64,000 nucleotides of DNA from Thermoprotei archaeon (lineage in GTDB: Archaea > Thermoproteota > Thermoprotei > Thermoproteales > B15-G16): positions 20,245 through 84,244 of the forward strand of contig QMRC01000008.1 in the NCBI GenBank assembly GCA_003649205.1, in the 5' to 3' direction. The translations under genes and the position numbers were made by a program. Below are positions 35,745-44,023 of this stretch, piece after piece (within the stretch, counting starts at the first letter, position 1; every line of letters begins with the position of its first letter). The notes beneath the pieces were generated by a model. It ran no database searches. It saw only the letters and a list, made by a program, of their open reading frames with translations, and had not been told where the DNA came from.

Positions 35745-36086
35745 CTATATTGTGTATGTTGGTTTCTCTAGTTCTGGTGTTGTGTTTGTGATTGGTTCAA
35801 TGACTGTATCTCCAAGTATTGCATTCACTATGTTTGACGCTATGACGCATAGGTGTGCAGTTGCTGTATTTAGGTACTTAGCGAGGTCTATCAACACATT
35901 TGGGTCACTATACCTTATCTCAATAGTTGATCCACGTAGGTTCACTACAGCTCTACCACTACACACCTTCGCAAATGTACTTAGTACCTCACGAATTATG
36001 TGCTGAATCTCAGGTTCAAGTCTGTGCATTTCGATAATTAACGAGTTCCTATCTACCTCAACTCTAAAACCAACCTTCCTCTTCAT
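35745..36086 (-). CDS. hypothetical protein
   Basis: 113 residues, alpha/beta (VGFRVEVDRNSLIIEM, helix, AVVNLRGSTIEIRYSD, helix). No recognised family, possibly a small DNA-binding or ligand-binding domain. TATA-like ATATAAATT lies ~34 bases upstream on the minus strand. It is divergent from NrdD. Confidence 0.65.
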   Translation of the reverse strand: MKRKVGFRVEVDRNSLIIEMHRLEPEIQHIIREVLSTFAKVCSGRAVVNLRGSTIEIRYSDPNVLIDLAKYLNTATAHLCVIASNIVNAILGDTVIEPITNTTPELEKPTYTI

Positions 36087-36152
36087 GGTACCCTGTGCAC
36101 AAAGTCGTGTTAACTAATTTATATTCTCTTACCTCTAGCTAACGTACTAACC

Positions 36153-36162
36153 CCTAATAAAT
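36153..36162 (+). promoter_or_regulatory. CCTAATAAAT promoter of the NrdD gene
   Basis: ACCCCTAATAAATT followed by CTTTAGGA. The TATA core at 36155 is 37 bases before the ATG at 36192. An upstream in-frame ATG at 36177 would be at or before the transcription start, which decides the start codon. Confidence 0.65.
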
Positions 36163-36191
36163 TCTTTAGGAAATATATGTTCGGTGATTCG

Positions 36192-38015
36192 ATGAGCTTA
36201 GTAGAGCAGTACATTAAGGATCTTGACTGGGAAGTGCGGGAGAATGCTAACATGAGGAGAAGCTTCACACACCTAATAACGTACCTAGGTACCAAAGTTC
36301 TGAAGGACTACACACCAAAGGTCTTCGGTGAGAAAGCTTGGAAGTTACATTGTGATGGCTGGATTCACATACATAAGCTTCCGTTCAGCCTATTGATACC
36401 GTACTGCTTTGGCATAAACACTGCTAAGTTACTGCTTCTAGGTCTACCTACGGAGACAGTTGCCTCTAACCCTGCTAAGCACTTGATATCTGCTTGTGAC
36501 CACATAAAATCACTGACGGTTATCATAAGCCAAGAGTTTAGTGGTGCAACTGCTCTCTCAGCAATTGACCTATACCTAGCACCGTTACTCGCAGAAGACA
36601 TGAAGTTCATTGGAGATGGTAGAGTACTTGAGTGGTACGTAAAGCAAGCACTTGAGGAACTTACATGGGACATAAACTACCCGTATCGCTACGGTTATCA
36701 ATCACCATTCGTGAACCTATTCATCAACTACACGTCGAGCAAGAAGATACTGGATGAACCAGCAATTGTAGGAGGTAAAGTACTTGAGAACACTAGGCTA
36801 GGTGACTACCTCGACTACGCAGAGAAGCTAATCAAGGTTTACTGCAGGTTACTTCTACACGGTGATGCATGGGGTAGACCATTCACATTCCCAATACTGT
36901 CAATCTTCCCAACGAAGGAAATAATGGAGAGCCCCATATGGGAGGACATAGCTCTGTTAACAGCTAAGCGAGGAACATTCTATTTCCTAAATCCAAATGT
37001 CGTAAATCCAGATGACATGTTCTCAATGTGTTGTAGGCTGACTATTAACCACGCTAAGGTTGCTGTTAGGTGTAGGGGTATGTGGACTATACCTGATGAG
37101 ACGGGTAGCATTGGTGTAGTCACGATTAACATGGCTAGGATCGGTATGGAGGCTGTTAAGAGAGGTGATGAGAAGTACATCTATGACCTATTGCTTGAGC
37201 TATTGGGTGAGTGTAGGAAGATTCTAACCATCATGAGGAATAGGTACTATGTGACGATGAACGAGCTAGATATGATGCCTCTAGCTAAGAAGCTAGGTGT
37301 TAGGCTAGAGAACTTCTACAGCACTGTAGGTCTAGTAGCACTACCTGAGTTCGTTAGCGTTGTACTGCAGAGACCGAGGCTATGGTATATAGAGGATAGA
37401 GGTGTTGCTAAGGAAGTCGTGAAGATTTACAGAGACGTACTAACGTTTGTGAACAAGGTGCTTGATGAGTGGGAGAGAGAGGACAATGTGCTGTATAATG
37501 TCGAGCAGGTACCAGCAGAGTCTGCATCGTATAGGCTAGCTGTTCTAGACTATGAGAAGTATCCAGAGTTCAGGAGCTATATACCAGTTGAGGTACCTAT
37601 GTACGGTAGTGAGAAGGTACCCTTCTACAGCAGTCAGAATACACCAAGCTACAGTACGTGGGATCTGAGGCTACAGCTAGAGATTGAGTCTGAGGTACAA
37701 CCGCTCTTCACAGGAGGTGTCATGAAGCACATATTCTTAGGTAGAGAGCTAAGTGTAGATGAGGTCACGAAGTTCGTTAGGCACATCACTGAGAACACGA
37801 AGATAGTGTACTTCAGCTTAACACCAGTACAGACAACATGCAATGACTGTGGCTTCTGGACAACAGGCATGTATACTAGATGTCCAAAGTGTGGAAGTGC
37901 TAAGGTAGATATCTGGAGTAGAATAGTGGGATACTACAGACCAGTGAGAATGTGGAACATAGGTAGGAGAGCAGAATTCAGAACCAGACAACACTACATG
38001 AACATACCAATTTAA
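36192..38015 (+). CDS. nrdD: anaerobic (class III) ribonucleoside-triphosphate reductase
   Basis: 607 residues from the ATG at 36192, with GGTGAT four bases before it. It reduces ribonucleotides to deoxyribonucleotides with a glycyl radical. Seen: HCDGWIHIHKL near the N-terminus, MFSMCCRLTI (active-site cysteine region, ~283), a C-terminal zinc site CNDCG/CPKCG (~549 and ~563), and RIVGYYRPVRMWNIG with the radical glycine at ~580. The catalytic core is complete, but the N-terminal ATP-cone is absent. No NrdG gene is adjacent, so the activase is a host protein or the radical SAM protein at 10.8 kb. It is flanked on both sides by noncoding hairpin repeats. Confidence 0.93.
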   Translation: MSLVEQYIKDLDWEVRENANMRRSFTHLITYLGTKVLKDYTPKVFGEKAWKLHCDGWIHIHKLPFSLLIPYCFGINTAKLLLLGLPTETVASNPAKHLISACDHIKSLTVIISQEFSGATALSAIDLYLAPLLAEDMKFIGDGRVLEWYVKQALEELTWDINYPYRYGYQSPFVNLFINYTSSKKILDEPAIVGGKVLENTRLGDYLDYAEKLIKVYCRLLLHGDAWGRPFTFPILSIFPTKEIMESPIWEDIALLTAKRGTFYFLNPNVVNPDDMFSMCCRLTINHAKVAVRCRGMWTIPDETGSIGVVTINMARIGMEAVKRGDEKYIYDLLLELLGECRKILTIMRNRYYVTMNELDMMPLAKKLGVRLENFYSTVGLVALPEFVSVVLQRPRLWYIEDRGVAKEVVKIYRDVLTFVNKVLDEWEREDNVLYNVEQVPAESASYRLAVLDYEKYPEFRSYIPVEVPMYGSEKVPFYSSQNTPSYSTWDLRLQLEIESEVQPLFTGGVMKHIFLGRELSVDEVTKFVRHITENTKIVYFSLTPVQTTCNDCGFWTTGMYTRCPKCGSAKVDIWSRIVGYYRPVRMWNIGRRAEFRTRQHYMNIPI

Positions 38016-38503
38016 CCACCCTCGACACCTATTCTTCAAACAATCAGAGGGGTACATACCTGATGAAGGACAGAGAATTCCTCTTACGCTATCATCATTT
38101 GTTCAGTTTAGTTTCATAATACTCCGTATCAGTATCCTATGGGTTATAACTCATTATCAGTACCTTGTGCATAATACTCATTTAGTAGTTGAACACCTTT
38201 GAAAACTGCAGTAATCTCCAGCATTGTCTCCTAAGCAACCTGAGGGAGTGTATTCCTGATGAGGGATGTATTTTGCACCTTACACCTTGCGAAGTATAAA
38301 GTCCAGTATTTGAGGTATCAGGTACTCACTAGATATTTTATCCTACATTACTCATGCTATAGTGTCTGAAGTTTCCGATGAGGAATGTCCACTGATCTAT
38401 ACGTTGTGAACTCTAGTAGTTGATTTCGTTCTGTGTAGTACAGCTGTTTGTCTGCTCTCGGTGTGAGTCCTTATAGTTTCGGTAACTTGTATTGCTGTTA
38501 GCT
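38016..38503. repeat. noncoding region with hairpin-TGATGA repeat units (right of NrdD)
   Basis: 488 bases without a gene. Hairpin AGGGGTACATACCT at 38048-38061 runs into TGATGA. A second at 38243-38257 (AGGGAGTGTATTCCT) also runs into TGATGA. A weaker form (TTTCCGATGAGG) is at 38372-38383. CAGTACCTTGTGCATAAT at 38158 aligns with CAGTACCTTATGTAGCATAA at 35426 left of NrdD. The region probably also carries the promoter of the gene at 38504. Confidence 0.5.
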
Positions 38504-38809
38504 ATGAGGTGTAGTGGTGAGAGTGCGTATGAGTTGGCTAGGAGGTTGCTGTTGAGATCTCTCCTAGTGTTGAAGCAAGGTACGAGGAGTTCAGGGTTCT
38601 GGATAACACCGCATAAGGTAGCGAAGATCAATAAGGTGAGTGGTAGAGCAATCGGTAGATTCATACACATGTTACTGAGTGAACTTGAGAAGGAAGGACT
38701 AGTTCAAGGAATGAACACTGGTAGTAGAAGGTACTCAAAGAAGTACTACGTCAAGCTAGATAACGTAGATAAGTGCATTGAGTACTTGAGAAGAACTAAG
38801 TACCTCTAA
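38504..38809 (+). CDS. winged-helix DNA-binding protein
   Basis: 101 residues from the ATG at 38504. WITPHKVAKINKVSGRAIGR (~36-55) is a helix-turn-helix, followed by a second helix with LLSELEKEGLV and a basic wing (GSRRYSKKYYVKL). The layout is that of small archaeal transcription regulators. It ends RRTKYL. TATA-like TTATAG lies ~33 bases upstream. It may regulate the neighbouring PIN gene or NrdD. Confidence 0.75.
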   Translation: MRCSGESAYELARRLLLRSLLVLKQGTRSSGFWITPHKVAKINKVSGRAIGRFIHMLLSELEKEGLVQGMNTGSRRYSKKYYVKLDNVDKCIEYLRRTKYL

Positions 38810-38879
38810 TCCTCTTTTTCCTTGCTACCTACCTTACTTTACAATACTTATTTAGTTGTTTCTGTGTTGTTTAGTATTG

Positions 38880-39485
38880 ATGTCGGTCTGCATAATTCTC
38901 GACACATCTACTCTCACTTACATGCATGAGAGTTGGTTACACGGTGTTAGGTCTGCGGTACACCATGCTAGGGAGTCTGTAACTCATCCGAGAACTCAAG
39001 AGGCTCTTGCTAGGAGGAGGGTTGCTGAGTACTTGAGTAGGGTTCTCGGTGACTACTGTCTCTACGGTGCTACTTGCTACGTGACGAAGTCTATCAAGGA
39101 TGAGGTTGAGGCACTTGCTGGTGAGTACAGAGATCTCTACGAGGCAATTAAGGACTTCCTAGATAAGGCTAGGGTAGGTGAGGTGAGTGCTGTTGCTACT
39201 AGAGAATTCGAGTTCGTTAAGTCTGTTGCAGAGAGGAGAGGGTACAGAGTTGTTGAGTCTCCTGAACTTGAGTGGAGGTTGAAGAGGAGAGGTATACGTG
39301 CTCTAACGTACGGTGATATCGAGGCTATTGCAACAGCACTATCACGTGGTTGTACACTCGTAACTGGTGACAAGGATGTGTACCAGCTAGCTAGGGAAGT
39401 AGGTGCTAAGGTACTGTACCTATACGAGGACTACGTACAGGAACCAATCAAGAGAGTAGCTAAGAGAGTACTACCTCGGAGGTAG
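38880..39485 (+). CDS. PIN-domain ribonuclease
   Basis: 201 residues from the ATG at 38880, chosen because the protein then begins MSVCIILDTSTLTY with the first PIN aspartate. The C-terminal part YGDIEAIATALSRGCTLVTG, then DKDVYQLAREVG, gives the remaining acidic residues (D-x-E-A, D-x-D) of the PIN active site. The long central helical part resembles Nob1/FAF1-type PIN proteins more than VapC toxins, and no antitoxin gene is adjacent. It likely cleaves single-stranded RNA. Confidence 0.85.
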   Translation: MSVCIILDTSTLTYMHESWLHGVRSAVHHARESVTHPRTQEALARRRVAEYLSRVLGDYCLYGATCYVTKSIKDEVEALAGEYRDLYEAIKDFLDKARVGEVSAVATREFEFVKSVAERRGYRVVESPELEWRLKRRGIRALTYGDIEAIATALSRGCTLVTGDKDVYQLAREVGAKVLYLYEDYVQEPIKRVAKRVLPRR

Positions 39486-39494
39486 CACCTAGAA

Positions 39495-40859
39495 ATGAGT
39501 GAAGCAAAGCAAGTCTCTAAGATACTTAGTGAGGAACAGCTAGCAGAACTGAGGTCTCTAGTTGAGAAGCTATTTGAGATTGAGGCTAGAGGTAGAGACA
39601 TAGCATCTAGATCAGACGTACTCGATACAGTGAAGGAAGCGGAGGAGTACTTCGATAGAGCTAATACAGATCTAACAGATCTCTTCTACCTACTATCACT
39701 CATTAGAGCTAGGTTACCTCCTGATATCAGTGAGAAGATTAAGCTAACTATAGTGCTATCTGAGATTGCTAGAAATAGTGAGGAAGCACTAGAGGATCTT
39801 GAGAGAGCTAAAGAAACAATCGCTACTACACTGGCTGAAATTCATAGAGCTAGCTGGAATAAATTTGTTGAGGGGAAGCACGAAGCATCTAAGGTACTTG
39901 ACGAGCTGTACAATAGGCTTAGGGAGATTGCAGATAAGTACATACTGAAGCACAGAGCTAGGGAAGTCACTGAAGAGAGTATTAGGAAGGGTATTGAGGA
40001 GTTGAGTAAGTTATTTAGTGAGTACTGTGAATCAAAGGAGTTCGAGAAATTAGTTGGTTCATCCACTGCTATGAGCATATGTGGTAACTTGTCAATAGCT
40101 CAGCTAGGGTTGTCGTACTCTGTTGAGAGCTTCGATATGGTGAGTAAAGGTCTCGATGTACTGGATGACCTCTGTAAGGAGGTATTCGGTAGTAGATGTA
40201 CGTGGTTGCGAGGTGTGAAGACTCCATACACATTGTCGGCTCTAGTCAATGACTTCTCAGCTAGTGTACACAGATTAGCAGAGTCTCTTCGTGAGGACTT
40301 AATGAAGTTAGGTGAAGTTCGTGGAATGTGGGTAGGTAGAATCTTCGTGATGGAGAACACAGACGAGAGATTAATCGAGTTCGCTAAGGTGTTGTCTAAG
40401 GCTTGGGAGTACGGTGATAAGTCACTGATCTACGCTCCTGAAGATGCTGAAGCTCTTGGAGGTATATGCTACGACAATAAGTGTGAACTCCGTGTTGGCT
40501 CTGCTGAGGGGCATAGAACACATGTAACTCTTCGAGATTCCGAGGTTAAGGTAGAGTACTACGATACTGATGACGATGTGAATCAGGTGATGAAGAAGCT
40601 ACTTGAGGAATTTGGTGCGTGTAGTTGCAGTATAGAGTTTGAAACTGGTGTATTCTGTACATGCCCAGCAGATAGGTTGAGAGATGTAGCACCTGTACTA
40701 TCGCTAGCAACATCGATGGACTACAGAATCTTCGATAAAGCGAAGTGGGGAACATACCTCAACCTTGTGGAGGAGTGTAGAGAGAAGGTGAGGAACGATA
40801 TCGAGTGGGAAGTCTGCATCTCAGAGAAGTACATTGAGGAGCTTAGGAAACACATCTAG
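39495..40859 (+). CDS. large charged helical protein with a C-terminal module shared with 50771-51793
   Basis: 454 residues. Residues ~1-300 are mostly charged helices. The C-terminal ~150 residues contain GHRTHVTLRDSEVKVEYYDT, then a C-x-C and ETGVFCTC, that align in order with HRLGVHASTIRVKDNEVEIE and QGKLYC in the protein at 50771-51793. Nearby GMW motifs also match. The family is unknown to me. The start is preceded by GAGGTAG, ten bases after the PIN gene, so the two form an operon. Confidence 0.7.
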   Translation: MSEAKQVSKILSEEQLAELRSLVEKLFEIEARGRDIASRSDVLDTVKEAEEYFDRANTDLTDLFYLLSLIRARLPPDISEKIKLTIVLSEIARNSEEALEDLERAKETIATTLAEIHRASWNKFVEGKHEASKVLDELYNRLREIADKYILKHRAREVTEESIRKGIEELSKLFSEYCESKEFEKLVGSSTAMSICGNLSIAQLGLSYSVESFDMVSKGLDVLDDLCKEVFGSRCTWLRGVKTPYTLSALVNDFSASVHRLAESLREDLMKLGEVRGMWVGRIFVMENTDERLIEFAKVLSKAWEYGDKSLIYAPEDAEALGGICYDNKCELRVGSAEGHRTHVTLRDSEVKVEYYDTDDDVNQVMKKLLEEFGACSCSIEFETGVFCTCPADRLRDVAPVLSLATSMDYRIFDKAKWGTYLNLVEECREKVRNDIEWEVCISEKYIEELRKHI

Positions 40860-41671
40860 CTAATTACCTTGTTTATGTTGTCTATTATCCTATGTATGCT
40901 CTTCGGTGCCTTTGGGAACTTCATGTAGAATCCCTCACGTTCTAAGTACTCTCGAAGCAACTTAGCTATCTGTTTCTTCGGGACATTGACTTCTAGGTAT
41001 GGCTTCACAAATTTCTTCAACCACTCTCTAGCCTTCTCGATATCCTCCTTGGTTAACTGCTTAAAGTCTAGCTTACCACTTAGGTGTAGTGCTAGGTAGT
41101 CGATTAGTGATGGTCTGTGATAGAGCTTACCCTCGCCCCTCAATCTGTCGAGAGCTAGCTTCGTTCTGTACACAACCTCCTCCCTATATGCCTCAGCCTG
41201 AGCACCAGCTAGGCTAAATGCTATTTCTCCTACAACATCTAGGAGTGAGCAGAATATGTCTACTAGTGCCTTGGTCAGTGACTTAGCTACGGGATTGTCT
41301 TCAGGTATCTTAATCTGTTCAAGTAGCTTAGACTTCAGCTCTGCTATGCTGGGTATGGGATTGTTCACAAACACTACATCAAAGCCTTCACGAAGAAGCC
41401 ACTTGTAGACTTCCTTCAAGTGCTCATACCTTCTAGAAAGTCTAGCTACATCGAGCATCACTATCTTCCTTATCTTGTTCATTCTACAGAACTCAATCAT
41501 TTGCTTGAAGACAGGTCTCTCGAGAGGATTCTCAGCACCAGTTATGGTCTCAGTGAAGAAGAGTGGCATGAATCCTCTCTCCCTACACCACTTCTCCAGA
41601 ACAATTCTCTGATTTTCTGGATTTTCATCTGGTTGAGATATCCTTATGTAGCACGCTACGATTTCACTCAT
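40856..41671 (-). CDS. small serine recombinase (resolvase family)
   Basis: 271 residues from the ATG at 41671. GAGGTGA five bases upstream decides this over the GTG at 41680. CYIRISQPDENPENQ carries the Y-x-R-x-S motif with catalytic Ser12, and VMLDVARLSRRYEHLKE is the conserved D-x-x-R-L-x-R segment. The C-terminal ~110 residues are helical with a probable DNA-binding domain. The enzyme would cut and rejoin DNA through a 5'-phosphoserine. No TnpB or other IS607 partner is adjacent. The inverted-repeat-rich stretch just upstream (41701-41808) is a plausible substrate. Confidence 0.88.
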   Translation of the reverse strand: MSEIVACYIRISQPDENPENQRIVLEKWCRERGFMPLFFTETITGAENPLERPVFKQMIEFCRMNKIRKIVMLDVARLSRRYEHLKEVYKWLLREGFDVVFVNNPIPSIAELKSKLLEQIKIPEDNPVAKSLTKALVDIFCSLLDVVGEIAFSLAGAQAEAYREEVVYRTKLALDRLRGEGKLYHRPSLIDYLALHLSGKLDFKQLTKEDIEKAREWLKKFVKPYLEVNVPKKQIAKLLREYLEREGFYMKFPKAPKSIHRIIDNINKVIS

Positions 41672-41700
41672 GTAGCTCACCTCTACATGAATGAAAACTA

Positions 41701-41808
41701 GCGAAAGGGGGAGTAAAACGTTACCCCTCTACCACGTTTCACGAAAGGGGTTACGGAACGAAAAACAGCCACGAATCACGACACCATTCCGAAAGCCCCC
41801 CCTTTCGC
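41701..41808. repeat. inverted-repeat cluster, candidate recombination site
   Basis: A perfect 11-base inverted repeat GCGAAAGGGGG (41701-41711) / CCCCCTTTCGC (41798-41808) encloses a second one, CGTTACCCCT (41719-41728) / AGGGGTTACG (41746-41755, 9 of 10), and a third CGAAAGGGG copy at 41742-41750. It lies 30 bases upstream of the serine recombinase, as res or att sites often do. Confidence 0.6.
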
Positions 41809-41906
41809 AACATGTGTGGGGGTGTTTTGTGAGAATACGGTTGTACTAGGTAAGTGCTTATAAATCCTAGCAGTATAAATAACTAATCCGTAGGGGTGAT
41901 CACTTA

Positions 41907-42110
41907 ATGAGTAAGTCTGAGGAAATCGACATTAACAAAATCAGAACATTAATGCTTAAAGCGGGCTTTATCTTTGCTGGTAGGATGACAGTTATTAGAG
42001 GTTCTGGAGGTAGATACTTCGTTTACCTACCTAGAAAGCTTGAACCTATACTAGAGCTTCTAGTGGGGAGAAAAGTTGAGGTATGGATTAGACCAATCGA
42101 GAAGAGCTAG
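41907..42110 (+). CDS. AbrB/SpoVT-like small regulator
   Basis: 67 residues. VIRGSGGRYFVYLPRKLEPI, then a short helix and KVEVWIRP, has the beta-alpha-beta swapped-hairpin pattern of AbrB-type DNA-binding proteins. ATG at 41907 follows GGTGAT, with TATA TTATAAAT ~50 bases upstream. It is the first gene to the right of the recombination-site candidate and visibly more A+T-rich than the genes left of it. Confidence 0.55.
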   Translation: MSKSEEIDINKIRTLMLKAGFIFAGRMTVIRGSGGRYFVYLPRKLEPILELLVGRKVEVWIRPIEKS

Positions 42111-42324
42111 TTAACTCTCAATACTATTTCATGAAGTAGGGGGCGGAGCGAGGTGGGGGGTAGGAGGTGAGAGTAGGTGTCTATAGAAGATGATTACTAC
42201 AGAGTTTATAAGGAGTTACATCATACCTGTCAAAGTAGGGCTTTCTGAAGGTATTAAAAACAAAGGTTTTTCTAATATCTAATGAAGAGTAGTATATGAG
42301 GACATGTAATTATGTGGTGTCTAC
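42111..42324. other. noncoding stretch, G-rich followed by A+T-rich promoter
   Basis: 214 bases. It begins with a G-rich run on the plus strand (GGGGGCGGAGCGAGGTGGGG at ~42139) and ends in an A+T-rich segment with a TATA-like TATTAAAAAC (~42252). I see no ORF longer than a few codons. Confidence 0.4.
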
Positions 42325-42525
42325 ATGAGTGAGGTACCTATTCCAAAGAAGAGGTTTTACTGTACTAACTGTGGTAGAGTAATTGAGGTGCCATTTGGTG
42401 CACCTAAACCACATCAATGTCCTTACTGCGGTGCTCACCACACAATGATACATAGATTAGATAGAGGAGGATTTGGAAGAGGCTGGAGAGGAGGTAGAAA
42501 CATTAACTTACAAAAAACAACGTAG
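42325..42525 (+). CDS. small zinc-ribbon protein
   Basis: 66 residues. CTNCG-x(14)-CPYCG (~13-36) is a rubredoxin-like zinc ribbon. The tail is Gly/Arg-rich (GGFGRGWRGGRN), a common RNA- or DNA-binding composition. ATG follows a TATA box at ~42252 too distant for a leaderless start, so the true promoter is probably nearer. The call as a nucleic-acid-binding zinc ribbon is inferred. Confidence 0.75.
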   Translation: MSEVPIPKKRFYCTNCGRVIEVPFGAPKPHQCPYCGAHHTMIHRLDRGGFGRGWRGGRNINLQKTT

Positions 42526-42534
42526 ATTAGAAGG

Positions 42535-42804
42535 TTATACTCTCCTGAGCTTAATTATGTAGTCTACTCCTAGTTCTTTTCCTGATGCAATATCTTCAAT
42601 AATTAAGTTTTTGAATTCTTTCTCAAGTTCCTTAAGTAGTTTATTCATATCTATATCTTTCGTAGCTACAAGTATAACTATGTCATACCTCTTGAACATT
42701 TTCTTTAATTCCGTGTAGCATGCGTCAGTATTCTCACTACAGTACACCAGATTAAACCACGATTCAGCCATTCGATCACCAAGTGCTATAGTGTGGGGAT
42801 TCAT
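42535..42804 (-). CDS. hypothetical protein
   Basis: 89 residues, alpha/beta (YDIVILVATKDIDMNKLL, helix, EDIASGKELGVDYIIKL) with a Rossmann-like strand order. No catalytic motif is visible. A+T-rich codon use like its neighbours. It is the only leftward gene between the recombinase and 46.1 kb. Confidence 0.55.
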   Translation of the reverse strand: MNPHTIALGDRMAESWFNLVYCSENTDACYTELKKMFKRYDIVILVATKDIDMNKLLKELEKEFKNLIIEDIASGKELGVDYIIKLRRV

Positions 42805-42903
42805 TTATACGAGTTCTCTAATTATATGAGACACTACTTAACATGGAGATAATGTAACTACTTATAAACTTGTTCTTCACTTACATTAATGTAGGTGATG
42901 TGT

Positions 42904-43779
42904 ATGGGCACTAGAGTATATGTGGAATGTATTGAAGGAGAAGAAGGAAGAGAACTAGAACTCAAGTACATACCAGTGAGGTATCTGTGTAAAGCTAGGA
43001 AGTACTATCTAAAACTACCGTTTGAAGAAGTAAAAGAGGTTTTGAAGGTAGATGAGTCGTTAGCTGTGTTAAATAAGTCATTAGGTGGATTAAGTGAGGA
43101 GCAATATGATGTGCTAAATGTGATAAAGTACAGAAGCTATGTAGAGCCTGTTTTTCTAGGGATTAGAGCTAGTAAGTTAAGTGAGAAAGAAAACTATGTT
43201 GAAGTTGAAGAGCCATTGAAGATTGTATATAAGGGTCAAGTACGTAAAGCACCTACAGGATGGTATGGTTTACTTCATGTAGCCGAAGACTTCTATGTAG
43301 TAACTACATTACCTGTTGATATAGCTTTAAAACATGCATGTATATCAATTCTAGAAGCAACAGGATTTTGGAGTAGGGAAAGAGAAGAGATGATACTTGA
43401 AGCAGTTTCACCAATACCTCTCATTCTAGAGCTTTTAGATCTAGGTATTAGTAGAATTACTATTAAAAGATATGTAGAATGGTATCCTCTCAACGTTATG
43501 TTTCTTAAGTACAAGAAAACATATAGGAGGTATGTTGTAACGAATGATTCTGACTGTAAAGTAGCTACGGAATTGAGACGGAATATAGTTGATTTCTTTG
43601 ATGAGGCAGTCGTAGTAAAGAGAAGACATGACGTAGCTTCAGCTCATGTAGTTGATATGTACCTTGAACAACCTTGTACATTGTTGAGAACAGCAGACAG
43701 CGTTAAGGTAGAGATTCTTGAAGGTATTGATCTTGGAACTTCAATCCTCATTGAGGTACTACATAGAGCAGTGAGTTAA
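42904..43779 (+). CDS. hypothetical protein
   Basis: 291 residues from the ATG at 42904, preceded by GGTGAT and by TATA CTTATAAAC ~43 bases upstream. An N-terminal beta-rich domain has RYLCKARKYYLKL. The C-terminus is basic and mixed (VVVKRRHDVASAHVVDMY). No domain recognised. Base composition is A+T-rich compared with the flanking 44.0-45.2 kb gene. Confidence 0.65.
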   Translation: MGTRVYVECIEGEEGRELELKYIPVRYLCKARKYYLKLPFEEVKEVLKVDESLAVLNKSLGGLSEEQYDVLNVIKYRSYVEPVFLGIRASKLSEKENYVEVEEPLKIVYKGQVRKAPTGWYGLLHVAEDFYVVTTLPVDIALKHACISILEATGFWSREREEMILEAVSPIPLILELLDLGISRITIKRYVEWYPLNVMFLKYKKTYRRYVVTNDSDCKVATELRRNIVDFFDEAVVVKRRHDVASAHVVDMYLEQPCTLLRTADSVKVEILEGIDLGTSILIEVLHRAVS

Positions 43780-43795
43780 ATGAGTTGAATAGTTA

Positions 43796-43915
43796 ATGTA
43801 TGAAAAACATCCTTACACATCTATCGATGCAATAGGTATGGCACTTGCAAAGGGCATTGATGTACATACTGCATCAGCTTACCTCATTGCCTTAAGAGGA
43901 CTTAAATTACCTTAA
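43796..43915 (+). CDS. 39-residue protein, possible DNA-binding helix pair
   Basis: ATG at 43796 to TAA at 43913-43915. The product ends in IDAIGMALAKGIDVHTASAY plus a short basic/hydrophobic tail, which reads as two helices around a GID turn. Such short proteins are common in archaeal elements, but nothing besides composition and an open frame supports it. Confidence 0.4.
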   Translation: MYEKHPYTSIDAIGMALAKGIDVHTASAYLIALRGLKLP

Positions 43916-44023
43916 ACTATCCTCACAAATGTTTCAACCAATCAAATACCCAATGCTTGTGAATTTTGGTAAGTGCATATAAGGTCTTCTCTACTTTACT
44001 ATGTTTGAGATGGTGAGGTGTAG

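Noticed and set aside
38047..38090. CTGATGA after hairpins as hammerhead ribozyme core
   Set aside because: A GAAA box and the third stem could not be found at the expected positions in any of the units.
40856..41671. IS607-type insertion sequence
   Set aside because: The recombinase has the serine motif but no TnpB-like gene follows and no terminal target duplication is visible.
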